64,000 nucleotides of DNA from Mimachlamys varia (GCA_947623455.1 OX392528.1:62001-126000); one strand, 5' to 3'. Positions 12,301-23,200 are shown, counted from the stretch's first letter. Notes: generated by a model not told the origin, from the sequence alone. Numbers and translations are program-made.

Positions 12301-12660
12301 TGTACATCGAAAAGGTGGAGCATATATGTATATGGTTAAATGCTGAACACTTCCAAAACAGTGCAAACATAGCCTTTCGCCCTTGTACAGTTAGTTACTT
12401 TTAAATAAAACTGAACGTATTGTTGTAATTTAAAATAAATTATGCTAAAGATGTTCGAGTGCAAGTGTTCCACTTTCCTCTTTAGTTACTTGTGTGCTAA
12501 CTTCAATGTTAGATTTATATCAACGGAAATACTAGCGATACCAACGATGTTGGTAAGGGTTATCGGATAGAAAACGTTAAATTTACAAATTAAACTATAT
12601 TAAATATAGATATATAAATATATAAAATAATAAAATTGAAATGTCCTTGCGGAAGAAAAT
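9363..12660. other. gene-free DNA; G-rich tract at 9637-9725
   Basis: No supported gene is present. Bases 9637-9655 are a (GT)n tract. They are followed by G runs at 9661-9670 and GAGGTGGGGGAGAGTGGGGG-type sequence to about 9724, which could form a G-quadruplex on the plus strand. The remainder is AT-rich. Short frames at 9874-10173, 10321-10533 and 12082-12339 lack any recognisable domain or codon-like composition. Confidence 0.45.
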
Positions 12661-12886
12661 ATATGTAAAAATAAAAAACGACACGGACACATAACTTAGC
12701 GCTTTCGCTCCATCGGTGGGAGCACCTCAGACTGTTTATTTAAACAAAATAAAACAAATAAAAATAAATTAAAATAAACAAAATATAAAATTTATTTTAT
12801 TATTTAAATAAACAGTCTGAAGAGCTCCCACTGATGGAGCGAAAGCGCTAAGTAATGTGTCCGTGTCGTTTTTTATTTTTACATAT
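12661..12886. mobile_element. fold-back (long inverted repeat) MITE, 226 bp
   Basis: The left arm (12661-12745) and right arm (12802-12886) are near-perfect inverted copies of about 85 bp. They share GCGCTTTCGCTCCATC, ACACGGACACAT and CAGACTGTTTATTTAAA. An AT-rich loop of about 56 bp separates them. There is no coding sequence. The structure is typical of a non-autonomous fold-back DNA element. The target duplication is not clear because the flanks are AT microsatellite. Confidence 0.8.
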
Positions 12887-13157
12887 AAATATATATATAG
12901 ATATAAAAACCGGCAAGAAAATCAGAGGGTACAAACAGAAATAATTGACACATGCATTTCATAGTTAACATATAGATGGACTAATTAGTCATTTGTGTAT
13001 CATGGAGAGTAGTTTGTTTCATACTCAGTCTGAATGGTTTTTTTAATGTCATAACGTCAATTTAATTTCTAATTATTTCGTAGACGATTTCCACTATGAT
13101 CATGTCAGAATACCGAACCGTCTATCACTGCGACTTCAAAACATCCATTTTGGGATG

Positions 13158-13265
13158 TTGAGCATGAGTTGGCGCAATGGTAACGGCCGCAATTATTTCT
13201 GGCTATGCAATTTGGTGCCGGAGATCGTGAGTTCGAGGCCCGGATAGGGCACGAGTCAAAAAATT
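13158..13265 (+). mobile_element. probable tRNA-derived SINE head
   Basis: An A-box-like word (TTGGCGCAATGG, 13168-13180) is followed at tRNA-like spacing by a B-box-like word (GAGTTCGAGGCC, about 13229-13240). This is the internal RNA polymerase III promoter pair. The intervening sequence does not fold as a standard tRNA cloverleaf, so a SINE or tRNA pseudogene is more likely than a functional tRNA. Confidence 0.5.
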
Positions 13266-14538
13266 GTCTTCCTTCGTCATTTGTGTTTCCGTGTTACTTA
13301 TAATATATTAAACACAATGTATCATATACACTTAGTGTTGTTGATTCGAAGGTTAAAATTTGAATTTCCTGTCGTAATTGTACCGTGCTTAATATATGTA
13401 GACTAAAAGCGTATATATACGCCGTTAGACTACGCCACTTTACAATTATCTGTAACTTGACTGTACCCATGATAACCTAAAGAGTAACTGAAGTGCAAAT
13501 AGAAATTAAAATGATCAGACTCGTTGTGCCGGCATTAATACATTGTCGAACACCGCATCGAAATCGGCCGACCGATTACAAAGTTACGACAGGTTGATTG
13601 TTTTTTTTACCTGTTTTGCCACAATCTAATTATGCGCACCGCAAACCGCTAAAAGTTGTTCTCACATATTGGTGACGTCACAACGGGAACACAAGAAATT
13701 GGGTCCGATCTCTCTCTATATATATGTACGTCTGATTATTTGTTAATCCGAAATGTATTATACAGTGAAATTAAGTGACGTACCATGTTATGGGAGGGGG
13801 CTGAAATCGTCCTTGAAATACCTTTGTTTAATTTAGTGTTTAGATATTGACTGTTCAAATTCATTTTAATGAACCCATCTGCGCGATCAAAGTTAAAACT
13901 AACTGTTAATAGTATGTTGCGGTAATTTTCCCCTCTTTATAACTTCAAAATGTGTACTCTAGATCTGTAGTTATTTCTCGACTTTGAATGGAACATAGAC
14001 TATCGAGTGTACCTTTTGAAATCTCCAGAACCCGCCGCCAAGTCACAAAGTTCATATGTACATGTCACTTTATTAAATTTCAAATTTAACTCTTATATTC
14101 AACTTGAGAAATTCTATTGAAAACTTGCATGGTACATTTGTATGTCTGTATCACAGTTACCATTCATATTTTGTTTTAACATAAAGAATAAAATGCGGAT
14201 TAAAACCAATTAATTAATCTTCTCATCATATTTTCAAAAGACGTTCCATGTTCATTTCTTGTCAGCAACACACAGTGGTTTTCAAAGACATGATTTTTTT
14301 TTTTCTCAAACATAATTCCAAATAAACTGTTCTTGATTTCTACTTCGATGAGTATGCCTGAAGACAGGTACATGTAGCATCAGGATTTCGCTCATGTTCC
14401 TTTTATTTTACAATATTCACGCATAGTTTTTATTTTTTTTTACATATATATATACTGCATAGACATACATAATTATCAATGGATGGAAATCTGTTAACTT
14501 TAATACCCACGTATAATTTCTCGAACATAGTATAAAAG
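13266..14538. repeat. gene-free; about 13780-14130 is a copy of a dispersed repeat
   Basis: Bases about 13780-14130 match the reverse complement of about 41690-42190. Shared words include CATAGACTATCGAGTGTA, TCGACTTTGAATGGAACA and CATCCTTGAAATA-like sequence. The two are inverted copies of one uncharacterised dispersed repeat. Nothing else is recognised in this stretch. Confidence 0.6.
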
Positions 14539-14710
14539 ATGTCGGGCAGTGCAGTGGATAGCCCACTTGCCTTTCACCAAGGCGGCCGGGGTTCGATTCC
14601 CCGACTAGACGTGAAAAGGTATTGGGTGTCACCTGCCCGATCACGTGGGGTTTTCTCCGGGTACTCCGGTTTCCTCCCACAATAAGACCCCTCGCGTTTT
14701 TATATATTTA
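14539..14710 (+). mobile_element. tRNA-Glu-derived SINE with 8-bp target duplication
   Basis: The head resembles eukaryotic tRNA-Glu(UUC): CTTTCACCAAGGCGGCC covers the anticodon loop and variable region. CGGGGTTCGATTCCCCG follows as the T arm and B box. The body contains GGGTTTTCTCCGGGTACTCC and TTTCCTCCCACA, a conserved core found in some metazoan SINE superfamilies (from memory, not checked). The element is flanked by TATAAAAG at 14531-14538 and 14711-14718, a clear target-site duplication. It ends in an AT-rich tail. The acceptor stem does not pair, so this is not a functional tRNA gene. Confidence 0.85.
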
Positions 14711-14718
14711 TATAAAAG

Positions 14719-17239
14719 TTGTCGAAATGTGATACCCTTCAAAATAGGTTATACAGGTCGAAAACATTGATAAAATCTACATATTGTTATTTTTCGATAT
14801 ACGTACATTGTACATGTAGATATAAAAAAGGATTGTCTCATGATTCTATATGATGTAATTAAATGTTCTTCTTTGAAGTCCAATAAAATATATGGTTTTC
14901 GAAGTTCTGAGTCCATACACGGAATTAGATTATATCTAAGTCCGTGGTCTACAGTAACACAAATATCCTTTTTCTTGTGTTTGTTTGAGGTTGTTTCTAC
15001 GACGTTTTATATTTATACAGTCGACCAACATGCATAAATATTTGTCAGTGTGCATTTTACTGATGTAACGATCAGTTCCTGCTGATGTGTACATGCAAGG
15101 ACGTATATGTCTCACACATATATAAACGTCCCTGGTGCATGCATTGAATACACACGCCGTTTTAGCGGAGTTATATGAAATAAAACATGAGAAACTTAAT
15201 ACATAATCATATCAAGCGTATGTTTTGAAGTCTTACAGTTTTTCCACAAACTAATAACCTTTTGATCATGCTATCGAGCCCGGTGGTAATTGATTTATGG
15301 TCGAGTGACCATGACCACGTGTGCCGCATACATATACCTGTGTAACTCCCAAACCCGGGCCCCCTCCCCACTAATTACCGTCCCCTTGGACATATAATAC
15401 CTTGCAATTAACAGTAGGGTCATTAATGAACTCCGTACAGCCTTAATATATAATCAGTGTCTTATTCTTGAATATGGGGCTCTCTACAAATAACAAGTCG
15501 CGATACGATTCATACAAGTTTAATATAATGACTACTCAATTAAGTCTATCAGTGCGGTTACCGTTGTGACGACACTTCCGCTCGTATGGCAAAATCGGGG
15601 ATTTTCGGATTTACGTTCAGGTGTGAAATTTAGTAAAATGGTAAAAACTTCGTTATTTTTTTTTAACTTCTTATTAACCAGTCTTTCCATACACTAAATA
15701 TGGTTCAGCACTACAGTTACTCTTAAACATTGTTCGGGTAAGGGAATGTGATTTTTAGCGACATATCCATGAATTTTGCAATTTAAGTAACGCGAAATGT
15801 TTGTTGTGGTATGAATAAAACGCTACGAAAGGGCATATTTTATAGTATATTTTATCATAAGAAGGGAAATAATATGGTTGATTTCAGACCCAGTGAAGTG
15901 CTATGGTATACGATTTCCATAAAAAGAATGTAATGACAGACAATGCAGTGTTTTAAACATACATTTATACATCTAAATGTTGACTTTTGCAAGTTCTGAT
16001 ATCACTACCGTTGATAAATATAACACTTGCTATTTACATCAAAATGTGACATTTTCTGAAGGATAATTATTTAAAACTTAAATGTTGGTTTTTTGAAAAT
16101 GTTCCTCTGCTACAAAATTCGACTGGTGTGGTCTTCAATGTTTATTAAACGCTAGTGAGCACTACTGTCGATAACACTATATAGTGTCATGGCGAGTAGC
16201 AGTAGGAAAGTGCCGACATTGTAATGAGTTCAAGTTCAAGTTCAACTATTTCATTTTCGTGTCAAACACATATTTCACATAAAATCATAATAACATAACT
16301 ATACAAATTGTAATAAAATATGTGTCCAGCCATATTGACTTATTAGACACGTTATTTAAAGATGCAAACAATAAAAAATAATGCATTACGCTAATTAAAA
16401 TGAATATCGATATATAAACATTTGCCACTCAACCTTTCTCTATATGCTTAACAATATACAATTACATGATATATTATAACACCTGAGAATGCGAAATGAG
16501 AAAAAGTGGTTGGGCCAATCCCAACCGACGATTCCCCCATCCCCCATTCTCTTAAGACCTTTAAGATATTAAAGGGTATATATATAAAGTTATGCAGTTA
16601 ATTACTTACAAGACATACATTTATTGCCGTGTGCTCTTGTGCACTGTGCACTGACATTAAACGATTATTATGGGAGAAACATGGATCTTCTCCCCCACAT
16701 AAGAGAAAGTTGAGTAGCCAATGTTTTTTAATGAGTAAATAACGAATTGCGGACAAACAATTGTACAGGTAAGATAAAAGATAGACTATTGTATAAATAA
16801 TATTGGGATATTTTATTCACAATTGTTTCTTTTGCTATTTGCGATGGTTGATAACCCCGTCGAAAACCAGATGTTCAAGGGTACAGTAGATCTATCAGAT
16901 CAACACTATTTAAACAACACGGCTTTAAGTTACGGATTAAAATTTAGTTCTGGATGGCTCCTTATACTGGATGGCACTAGGCCTATTATTAGGTCTACTA
17001 GACATTTGTTCGTTTTCCTTCAGATTTATTTCCGACGCTTAGACACGAACGCATGAGTTCACGGAATCAAATTATAATACATGTATAGATAGTACTAATA
17101 CTAAACATTAATACCCGGCCTCCTACGGATCGTTGTTTATGAGTACGTTATCGCAGCTACGAGCTAGATAGCCTAAAACTATTTCATAATTATACACAGA
17201 TTTGCATGCACACTTGATCGAGTAGTTTTGGTTTTACAG
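14719..17239. other. gene-free AT-rich DNA
   Basis: No supported coding sequence is present. The region holds one of the ACGT hairpins (15097-15134), and a short TTCAAG triplication near 16230. The 77-codon frame at 16823-17056 has no recognisable motif. Confidence 0.4.
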
Positions 17240-17551
17240 ACGATAACATTGTACCGCTCGTTCCATTCGGGACGCTGCAAAGTTCGTTCGTTCGTTCGTT
17301 CGATACGCGAGATGGAACTTATCGTGCGGTAGCGGCCGCCCAGGTTATCGGCCGGTAGCGGCTGGCTATGGTTATCGGCCGGTAGCGGCCGGCCAAGTTT
17401 ATCGGCCGCTAGCGTTCGTTCCGTTCGGGAATCGGCTGTATTAGCTGCGTGGGTCCAATAGGTAATTCCGTGCGGCTCGCGTTCGTTCTCCGATCGTGCA
17501 GCGGTAAGCCTCCGTCCGGGAAGCGTTCGTCTTCCGTTCGTCTAAAAAAAA
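17240..17551. other. GC-rich tract with GTTCG and CGGTAGCGGC repeats
   Basis: This CpG-rich stretch contains (GTTC)n, then three copies of TTATCGGCCGGTAGCGGC-like sequence, then CGTTCGTTC-type words. It resembles 6279-6600 in inverted orientation. It stands next to the second satellite end and is probably part of the same element. Confidence 0.5.
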
Positions 17552-17672
17552 GTGGATACTTAGCCGTAATTCTAGCTGTAATATAACTGTAGACCCACCA
17601 ACATGTAGTGACCATTGCCAGTAATAATGTATGTAATATAACTGTAGACCCACCAACATGTACTGACCATTG
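17552..17672. repeat. satellite stub: inverted 29-bp end plus two 55-bp units
   Basis: GTGGATACTTAGCCGTAATT (start of the inverted end sequence) runs directly into ATAACTGTAGACCCACC and one further unit. The array stops at about 17672, where LINE-derived sequence begins. The stub supplies the opposite end of the unit whose other end is at 6250-6278. Confidence 0.75.
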
Positions 17673-18823
17673 TGCTATTAGAACCATACTCTCATTTAAA
17701 ACATTAAGGAAAATTGCCGTTAAAATTTTTTTATTTTAATAATGGATATTTTGTCAGTGCTAACAAATATTTAACAGCAATTGACTGGGATGGTGAGCTA
17801 TGTACGGGAGCCGGTTAGTGCCACATGAAGTAAACTTTTTATGTCGTAATTACGACTTAGTTAGGGTTAGGGGATAGCTAAGTTGTAATTACGACATACT
17901 AAGTCGTAATCACGACATAAAAAAAATTACTTCGTGTGGCACTAACCGGCTTCCGTAGCTATGCAATATTAATGAAATTGAAACTTTAAATGAAATTGTC
18001 CCCAGTAAGTTAATGACCTGTATTGACAGATTTGTACCACATAAGACAGTAATAATCAGACCCAATGACAAAATAAGGATGAATAATGAAATCAGACTGA
18101 AAATGAGACAGAGCAATAGGCAACACTATAAGGCTAAACAAGTAAATACTCCTGGGAAAATACAGTCAACTGCGAAATTCAGTTATCTCAATGATTAGAG
18201 ATGCAAAAACAAATTATCTCCACCAAGTACAAAATTCTCTCATTGATAAAAGCGTCCCTCCAGGTAAATGGTGGAGAATTGCCAAATATGTTATCCCTTC
18301 TAAAACAAAAAATGACACTGATTATCCTTTGGAAATTAATGGTGAATTGAAAGTGAATCCTGTAGATAAGGCTGAATCATTTAACCATTTTTTCACATCT
18401 ATTTCTACTACAGATAACTCTATTGAAGATGTTCCGCCAAATCCTCCTCCTTTTCCTTATCAATTATCTAATATTAATATTACCGAGCAAGAAGTCCGTG
18501 ATCAGCTTCAGCTTATTAATCCAAAAAAGCCTGCAAGTTCCTGATGCAATTCACCCTAGATTCATATAAGGTATATCTGAGTCTCTAGTAAAGCCTTTAC
18601 ATATTATGTTTAATAAATCAGTGGAATCTGTTCAGTTACCTAAAATCTGAAAAAATGCTAATGTCACAGCTGTATACAAGGGCAAAGGTGAGAGAAGTGA
18701 CCCATCAAATTACAGACCTATTTCTTTTACTCTATTGTTAAGTAAAATGTTTGAAAGAATTTTGTTTAAATATTTGTTTAATTATCTTTCAAGTAATAAC
18801 ATAATTTCTAAGAACCAATCTGG
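17673..18823 (+). pseudogene. family-A LINE ORF2, linker and first RT motifs
   Basis: Across several frames the sequence encodes the region between endonuclease and RT (GKWWRIAKYVIPSK at about 18266-18305, EINGELKVNPVDKAESFNHF, then NPPPFPYQ). RT motifs follow near 18680-18823: AVYKGKGERSDPSNYRPIS, then LLSKMFERILFKYL and NQSG. Breaks include a stop at 18196, a stop at 18542 next to an indel or small deletion, and a TGA near 18647. Removing the 153-bp MITE at 17804-17956 and one copy of its 7-bp duplication restores the reading frame locally, which fixes the order of events. Confidence 0.8.
17804..17956. mobile_element. 153-bp MITE inside the LINE
   Basis: The inverted ends are ACGGGAGCCGGTTAGTGCCA and, read inward on the other strand, ACGGAAGCCGGTTAGTGCCA. 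AGCTATG stands at both 17796-17802 and 17957-17963 and the next base differs (T/C), so the duplication is 7 bp or a mutated 8 bp. An 8-bp duplication would suit the hAT superfamily. The interior is palindromic (TCGTAATTACGAC words) and includes a TTAGGG-like tract. There is no coding sequence. Confidence 0.8.
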
Positions 18824-18826
18824 GTT

Positions 18827-19341
18827 AGGTTCTCGAACAGCAAGGACGGAAAAATTCTTTGAGAATTGTGGGTCTGAAGGATCCCGGAAAAAAGGAATAT
18901 GTTGAAGATTGTGTAAAAACTGTAGTCGGCTTTGTGCGCGAGACTCTGAATGTACAAGAGAGTGATTTAGACATAGCTCATAGACTGGGTAAGATCAACG
19001 AAACAAACCCAAGGAATGTTATAGTGAAATTCACTCATAGAAGGAAAAAGCAGGAAATCATACGTGCCCGTAGGAACCTGAAAGGGACCCGGTTCACCAT
19101 CTACGAAGATCTGACACGCTATAACCAACAAAGACTCAAAGAGGCCTATCATATGGAATGTGTGAAGAGTTCCTACAATGTCGATGGAAAACTGTTCGTA
19201 GTGCTCAAAGATGGTAGGAAACGTAGACTGGAGTTTGATACACCGCTTAAAGAGTGTTTTCTGTTGAACGATGCCAACCTTCTGAAAGTAACTGGAGACA
19301 ACAGTGGATCGGTTCAGACATTCGCCAGATTTATCTGGTAA
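18827..19341 (+). pseudogene. L1-like LINE ORF1 protein, C-terminal part
   Basis: The frame is open from the truncation point and reads EQQGRKNSLRIVGLKD at its start. This is the beginning of the RNA-recognition-like domain of L1-type ORF1p (Transposase_22 group). Further family-like features are IAHRLG (about 18975), PRNVIVKFTHRRKKQEI and TIYEDLTRYNQQRLKEA, followed by a C-terminal domain that ends at the stop at 19341. ORF1p binds LINE RNA as a trimer in known L1 elements. The N-terminal coiled coil is missing because the insertion is 5'-truncated. The first usable codon is TTG at 18859, with no ATG, so it is not expected to be translated on its own. Confidence 0.8.
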
Positions 19342-19760
19342 CCAATCAGCGTTGTCTGTGAAACCTTATTTGTGCATTTTCCGTTTTTGTGTGTGTTTGG
19401 AAAGTTATGCGGTGTGGAATGAACGTGTAAAAGGGCTTTTCACACAAGTAAGAACAATACCATAATAAATTCTAATCACCTCCAATATTAATGACTACGT
19501 CGGATAATTACGATTACTAATTATTACTGTCATTTTTAGGTTTAACAAAAATCGAGGATTTCCTTACATAACCTTTATACTATTGAGACATGGGTGTTTT
19601 TCTGTAGCGGTATATGTATTGGTACGTTATATAGACTCATAAAAAATCAGTAATATTTGCATAATTTATTGTAGTGCATATCTGTTTTATTTATTCATTC
19701 CGGATAGTCATACGGTTCGACTCCTTCATTAGCAGACTCCTTATCCGGATGTGTTAGCTG
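19342..19760 (+). other. inter-ORF spacer of the L1-like LINE
   Basis: Noncoding AT-rich sequence lies between the ORF1 stop and the LTR-element insertion point. The spacer continues at 26129-26371 before the ORF2 ATG. Confidence 0.55.
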
Positions 19761-20371
19761 TTTTACGGTCAGAAATAAACCGTGGTAAAGCCAACAAAAT
19801 CAACAAAGAATCCTGTCTAAAATTTAACAATTTATTTTAACAATGACAAAATGACATTTACAGGTAAATACAATAATATCCTAATTAATATAACAATAAA
19901 TTGTACTCACAATGTTCCTTGTGTAATAAGAATTATAATGTCCAATGAATCCTTTTTACACTGTTCACAGTATCCAGGTCCAAGAATAAGAGATGAATTA
20001 ATCCGTTAATCCAAGGTGAAATGATGGAATAAATCTGTGTCCGATTAATGAATGCAAGTGTACGTATTATAATCCCCAGTGTTTGGTAGTGCTGACCCAC
20101 CAAAGCAGAGCTGAGCTTATATATACTTCTAAGTTTCTAGTTTATTCTAGACTATTCCAAGTCTAGAACATACATGTCCACACACAGAGAACATTCAAAT
20201 TAATTCTACATATCAATAAGTTAACACGTTCGGTTTCTAGAATATTCTCAACATTGTTTACACTACACAAGTTATGCAATATAGTAAACATGTTTACATG
20301 ACAAACCGCACAACATAGTCAACCATATTATCAACGTGTTTACATCACACTAAATATGCTGTATAGTAACA
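19761..20371 (-). repeat. 3' LTR of the Gmr1-like element
   Basis: Direct repeat of 25518-26128. On the plus strand it runs from (T)TTTACGGTCAG to CTGTATAGTAACA. The opposite LTR starts TGTTACGG, so the second base here appears to be changed from G to T, or there is a 2-bp insertion if the start is placed at 19759. Confidence 0.9.
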
Positions 20372-20382
20372 CCTCCCCCCTT
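20372..20382 (-). other. polypurine tract of the LTR element
   Basis: On the minus strand AAGGGGGGAGG directly abuts the LTR start TGTTACTATACAG. This is the expected site for plus-strand DNA priming. Confidence 0.8.
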
Positions 20383-20497
20383 AAAAAATTTGAATGTTAA
20401 TGAAAATTTTAGTAATTAATACAGCAATTATAAAATATAATAGCTGTAAACATATGCAAATGAAATGTACAATTGCTCTGTCTTATTGAATAAGCAT

Positions 20498-22390
20498 CTA
20501 ACCTACTCTAGACAAAGCATCAGCAATAACATTGTCTCTACCTTTGATATGAGTAACAGTCATGTTGTATTCTTGTAACAACAAACTCCACCTTGTCAGT
20601 CTCTGATTTTTGTTTGACATCTTATGAAGAAAGGTGAGAGGGTTGTGATCAGTAAAAACGAGAATTGGATGTAAAGTAATACTGAGATAAACATCAAATT
20701 GTTGTAAAGCTGACAACAATGTCAAACACTCTTTTTCAATGGTAGAATAGTTTTGCTGATATTTGTTAAGTTTCTTTGAAAAGTAACAAATAGGTCTATC
20801 TACATATTCATCATCATCTTGAAACAAAACAGCCCCAATTCCTACATCACTAGCATCGACAGCAAGTTTGAACTGTTTTGAATAGTTTGGAGCAGAGAGA
20901 ACTGGACCACTGATCAAAAGTGATTTAACTTTACTGAATGACTTGTCACAACTTCCTGTCCAGTTAAATTTTATATCTTTACGAAGAAGATCTGTCAATG
21001 GGCCAACAACAGTGGAAAAATTTGGACATAATTTTCGATAAAATCCAACCATGCCCAAAAATCTCATTAATTCTTTTTTGTTTGTAGGAATTGGGAACTT
21101 AACAATAGCTTCCACCTTAGCCATGATAGGTTTAACCTGTCCTTGACCTACTTGATGTCCCAAGTATTCTACGGTTGCTCGACAAAATTCACTTTTTTCA
21201 AGATTGACTGTCAAGTTGGCATTTGAGAGGCGTTTGAAGAAAGTGCGCATAATCCGTATGTGTTCCTCCCATGTTGAACTGTAGATGATTACGTCATCAA
21301 TGTATGCTTCACATCCATCCAGATCCTGGGTTAGGGAATGAATCATCCTTTGAAACGTTGCTGGAGCGTTTTTCATCCCAAATGGCATGACTTTATACTG
21401 GAATAATCCATCTGGAGTGACAAAAGCAGATATTTCTTTGGCTCTCTCTGTCAAAGGCACCTGCCAATAACCTTTCAATAGGTCAAACTTACTAACAAAC
21501 TTAGCACTGCCAATTTTATCGATACAGTCATCGATTCTGGGGATTGGATAAGAGTCAGTTTTTGTAACAGCATTCAATTTTCTAAAGTCTGTACACAACC
21601 GGTAAGAACCATCCTGCTTTCCAACGAGAACACATGGAGAGCTCCAGTCACTATTGCTACGTTCAATAATGTCATTCTCGAGCATGTACTGAACCTCTTT
21701 CCTTAGAAATTGTAACTTGATTGGATTCATCCGATATGGGTGTTGTTTTATGGGTGAAACATCTCCAATTTCCACATCATGGCAAGCTGCATTTGTTTTG
21801 GCTGGAACATCCGGAAATATTTTTGGATAATCTCGAATCAAATTTTCCACTTCATTTTTCTGGTTTTTGTTTAGGTGACCCAGTTTCACATCCAGATTTG
21901 ACAGTATTTCCGAATTCTTCAAACGTACACTTGGCATAAAGTCTTTCTCGGTAACATCCACAGGTACATTGTCATCGACGTCATGGTCACAACCCAGTGA
22001 GGAATTACTAGCATGTGCTAAGATGGAAACAGGTTTTACAAAAACTTGTTCACCTCTCTCAACATACTCTTTCAACATATTCAAATGACATACTCTCCTT
22101 TCTTTACGCCGATCGGGAGTTCTAACAACATAGTTCAAATCACTAAGTTTGCTTTCTACCTCATATGGACCAAAGTATCTAGCTTGCAAAGGATGACCAG
22201 GAACTGGCAGAAATACAAGAACTTTGTCACCAGGCTTAAAAATTCTGTTCCTGGCATTCTTATCATACCAAATTTTCATTTTGCTTTGTGAACTTTTCAA
22301 GTTTTCTTGAGCAATTTTACATGCATTATGCAATTTCTCTTTAAAGCTAGACACATAGTCTAAAATATTCACATTAGTAGGCTCAGTCAA
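20498..22390 (-). CDS. pol: integrase C-terminus fused to Ty3/gypsy-type RT and RNase H
   Basis: An uninterrupted frame of 630 codons. Residues about 50-105 form the integrase C-terminal module, with RYFGPYEV at 71-78 (the GPY/F motif). A linker to about 200 follows. RT motifs come next: SPCVLVGKQDGSYRLCTDFR (251-270), FDLLKGYWQVPL (302-313), MPFGMKNAPATFQRMI (335-350) and YIDD (363-366, catalytic). A connection domain leads to RNase H, with D512 (VDAS), E552 (EKE), D581 (TDHNPL) and D624 (ADALS). The frame opens at a non-ATG codon because the upstream integrase part is frameshifted near 22400. Finding the GPY/F module upstream of, and continuous with, RT is the key evidence for the unusual pol order. 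This part could still make a full catalytic domain pair, although without a start of its own. Confidence 0.92.
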   Translation of the reverse strand: MTEPTNVNILDYVSSFKEKLHNACKIAQENLKSSQSKMKIWYDKNARNRIFKPGDKVLVFLPVPGHPLQARYFGPYEVESKLSDLNYVVRTPDRRKERRVCHLNMLKEYVERGEQVFVKPVSILAHASNSSLGCDHDVDDNVPVDVTEKDFMPSVRLKNSEILSNLDVKLGHLNKNQKNEVENLIRDYPKIFPDVPAKTNAACHDVEIGDVSPIKQHPYRMNPIKLQFLRKEVQYMLENDIIERSNSDWSSPCVLVGKQDGSYRLCTDFRKLNAVTKTDSYPIPRIDDCIDKIGSAKFVSKFDLLKGYWQVPLTERAKEISAFVTPDGLFQYKVMPFGMKNAPATFQRMIHSLTQDLDGCEAYIDDVIIYSSTWEEHIRIMRTFFKRLSNANLTVNLEKSEFCRATVEYLGHQVGQGQVKPIMAKVEAIVKFPIPTNKKELMRFLGMVGFYRKLCPNFSTVVGPLTDLLRKDIKFNWTGSCDKSFSKVKSLLISGPVLSAPNYSKQFKLAVDASDVGIGAVLFQDDDEYVDRPICYFSKKLNKYQQNYSTIEKECLTLLSALQQFDVYLSITLHPILVFTDHNPLTFLHKMSNKNQRLTRWSLLLQEYNMTVTHIKGRDNVIADALSRVG

Positions 22391-23200
22391 CCATTTTTCT
22401 TTAACCCTAATCTCAAAGGTCCCCTAACTGTGTGGCCAAACACTAACTCAAAGGGACTGAATCCAAGGGATTCCTGAACTGCTTCTCTAGCAGCAAACAA
22501 CAAAAGATGAACCCTTTTATCCCAATCTTTTTCATACTGAAAACAGAATGTCCGAATCATAGTCTTGAGGGTCTGGTGAAAACGTTCAAGTGCCCCTTGG
22601 GATTCAGGGTGGTAAGCACTAGACTTGTACTGCTTAATACCTAACTCATGCATAACCTGCTGAAATAACCCAGACATGAAATTTGAACCTTGATCAGATT
22701 GAATAGCCTTAGGAGTGCCTACTAAACAGAAAAACGTAGGAATATTAAGGCAAAGACTATAGTGAAGGCTCTTACTAAGTTTTTCTGTTTAGTAGGCATG
22801 TTTTTCACGTTTTTCTGAAGCAATTCCCCTTAGGAATATTAAGGCAAAGACTATAGTGAAGGCTCTTACTAAGGGGAATTGCTTCAGAAAAACGTGTAGA
22901 TGCACACATGAGGTAAGAAGATACATGTTTCCTGCCCTAGTCTTAGGGAGAGGCCCTACACAATCAACCAACACTCTACTAAATGGCTCTTCAAAAGCTG
23001 GGATAGGCCGCAGGGTAGCAGGCGGTATTTTCTGATTTGGTTTACCAACCCAACCATTTGACAAACATGACATGATCTACAAAACTTTGAAACATCACTC
23101 CTAAGCTTAGGCCAATAAAAATGACTAAGAATCCTGCTACAAGTCTTATTTATGCCCAAATGACCAGCTAAGGGTGTGTCGTGAGCTAGAGTCATAATGT
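22387..23200 (-). pseudogene. integrase (zinc finger and core), rearranged and frameshifted
   Basis: Reading down the minus strand, the H2C2 finger ends in CRSCHVCQ (about 23050-23080). The core follows: VLVDCVGPLPKT with the first catalytic Asp (about 22960), QSDQGSNF with the second (about 22690) and HPESQGALERFHQ with the catalytic Glu (about 22605). Lesions include about 5 extra bases near 23040 in the GGTTGGGTTGG stretch and a 1-base loss near 22905. A complex inverted duplication spans 22719-22875, and there is a frameshift near 22400 before the GPY/F module. All three catalytic residues can be seen but never in one frame, so the enzyme is inactive in this copy. Confidence 0.85.
22719..22875. 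repeat. inverted triplication inside the integrase gene
   Basis: AGGAATATTAAGGCAAAGAC (to CTTACTAAG, about 41 bp) occurs twice on the plus strand, near 22738-22779 and 22833-22875. In both copies the coding sense is on the plus strand, opposite to the gene. The first copy is bracketed by GCCTACTAAACAGAAAAAC and its inverse. The second is bracketed by CACGTTTTTCTGAAGCAATT and its inverse. Integrase coding on the minus strand jumps from one arm to the other, so the normal-orientation copy of the 41-bp segment is missing. Confidence 0.85.

Noticed and set aside
14539..14710. Functional tRNA-Glu gene
   Set aside because: The anticodon region and T arm match, but the acceptor stem does not pair and SINE core sequence plus a target duplication follow.
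18810..18870. A fusion protein joining LINE RT to an ORF1 domain
   Set aside because: The junction is the insertion border of the L1-like LINE; the 14-bp duplication at 30895 shows the RT continues there.
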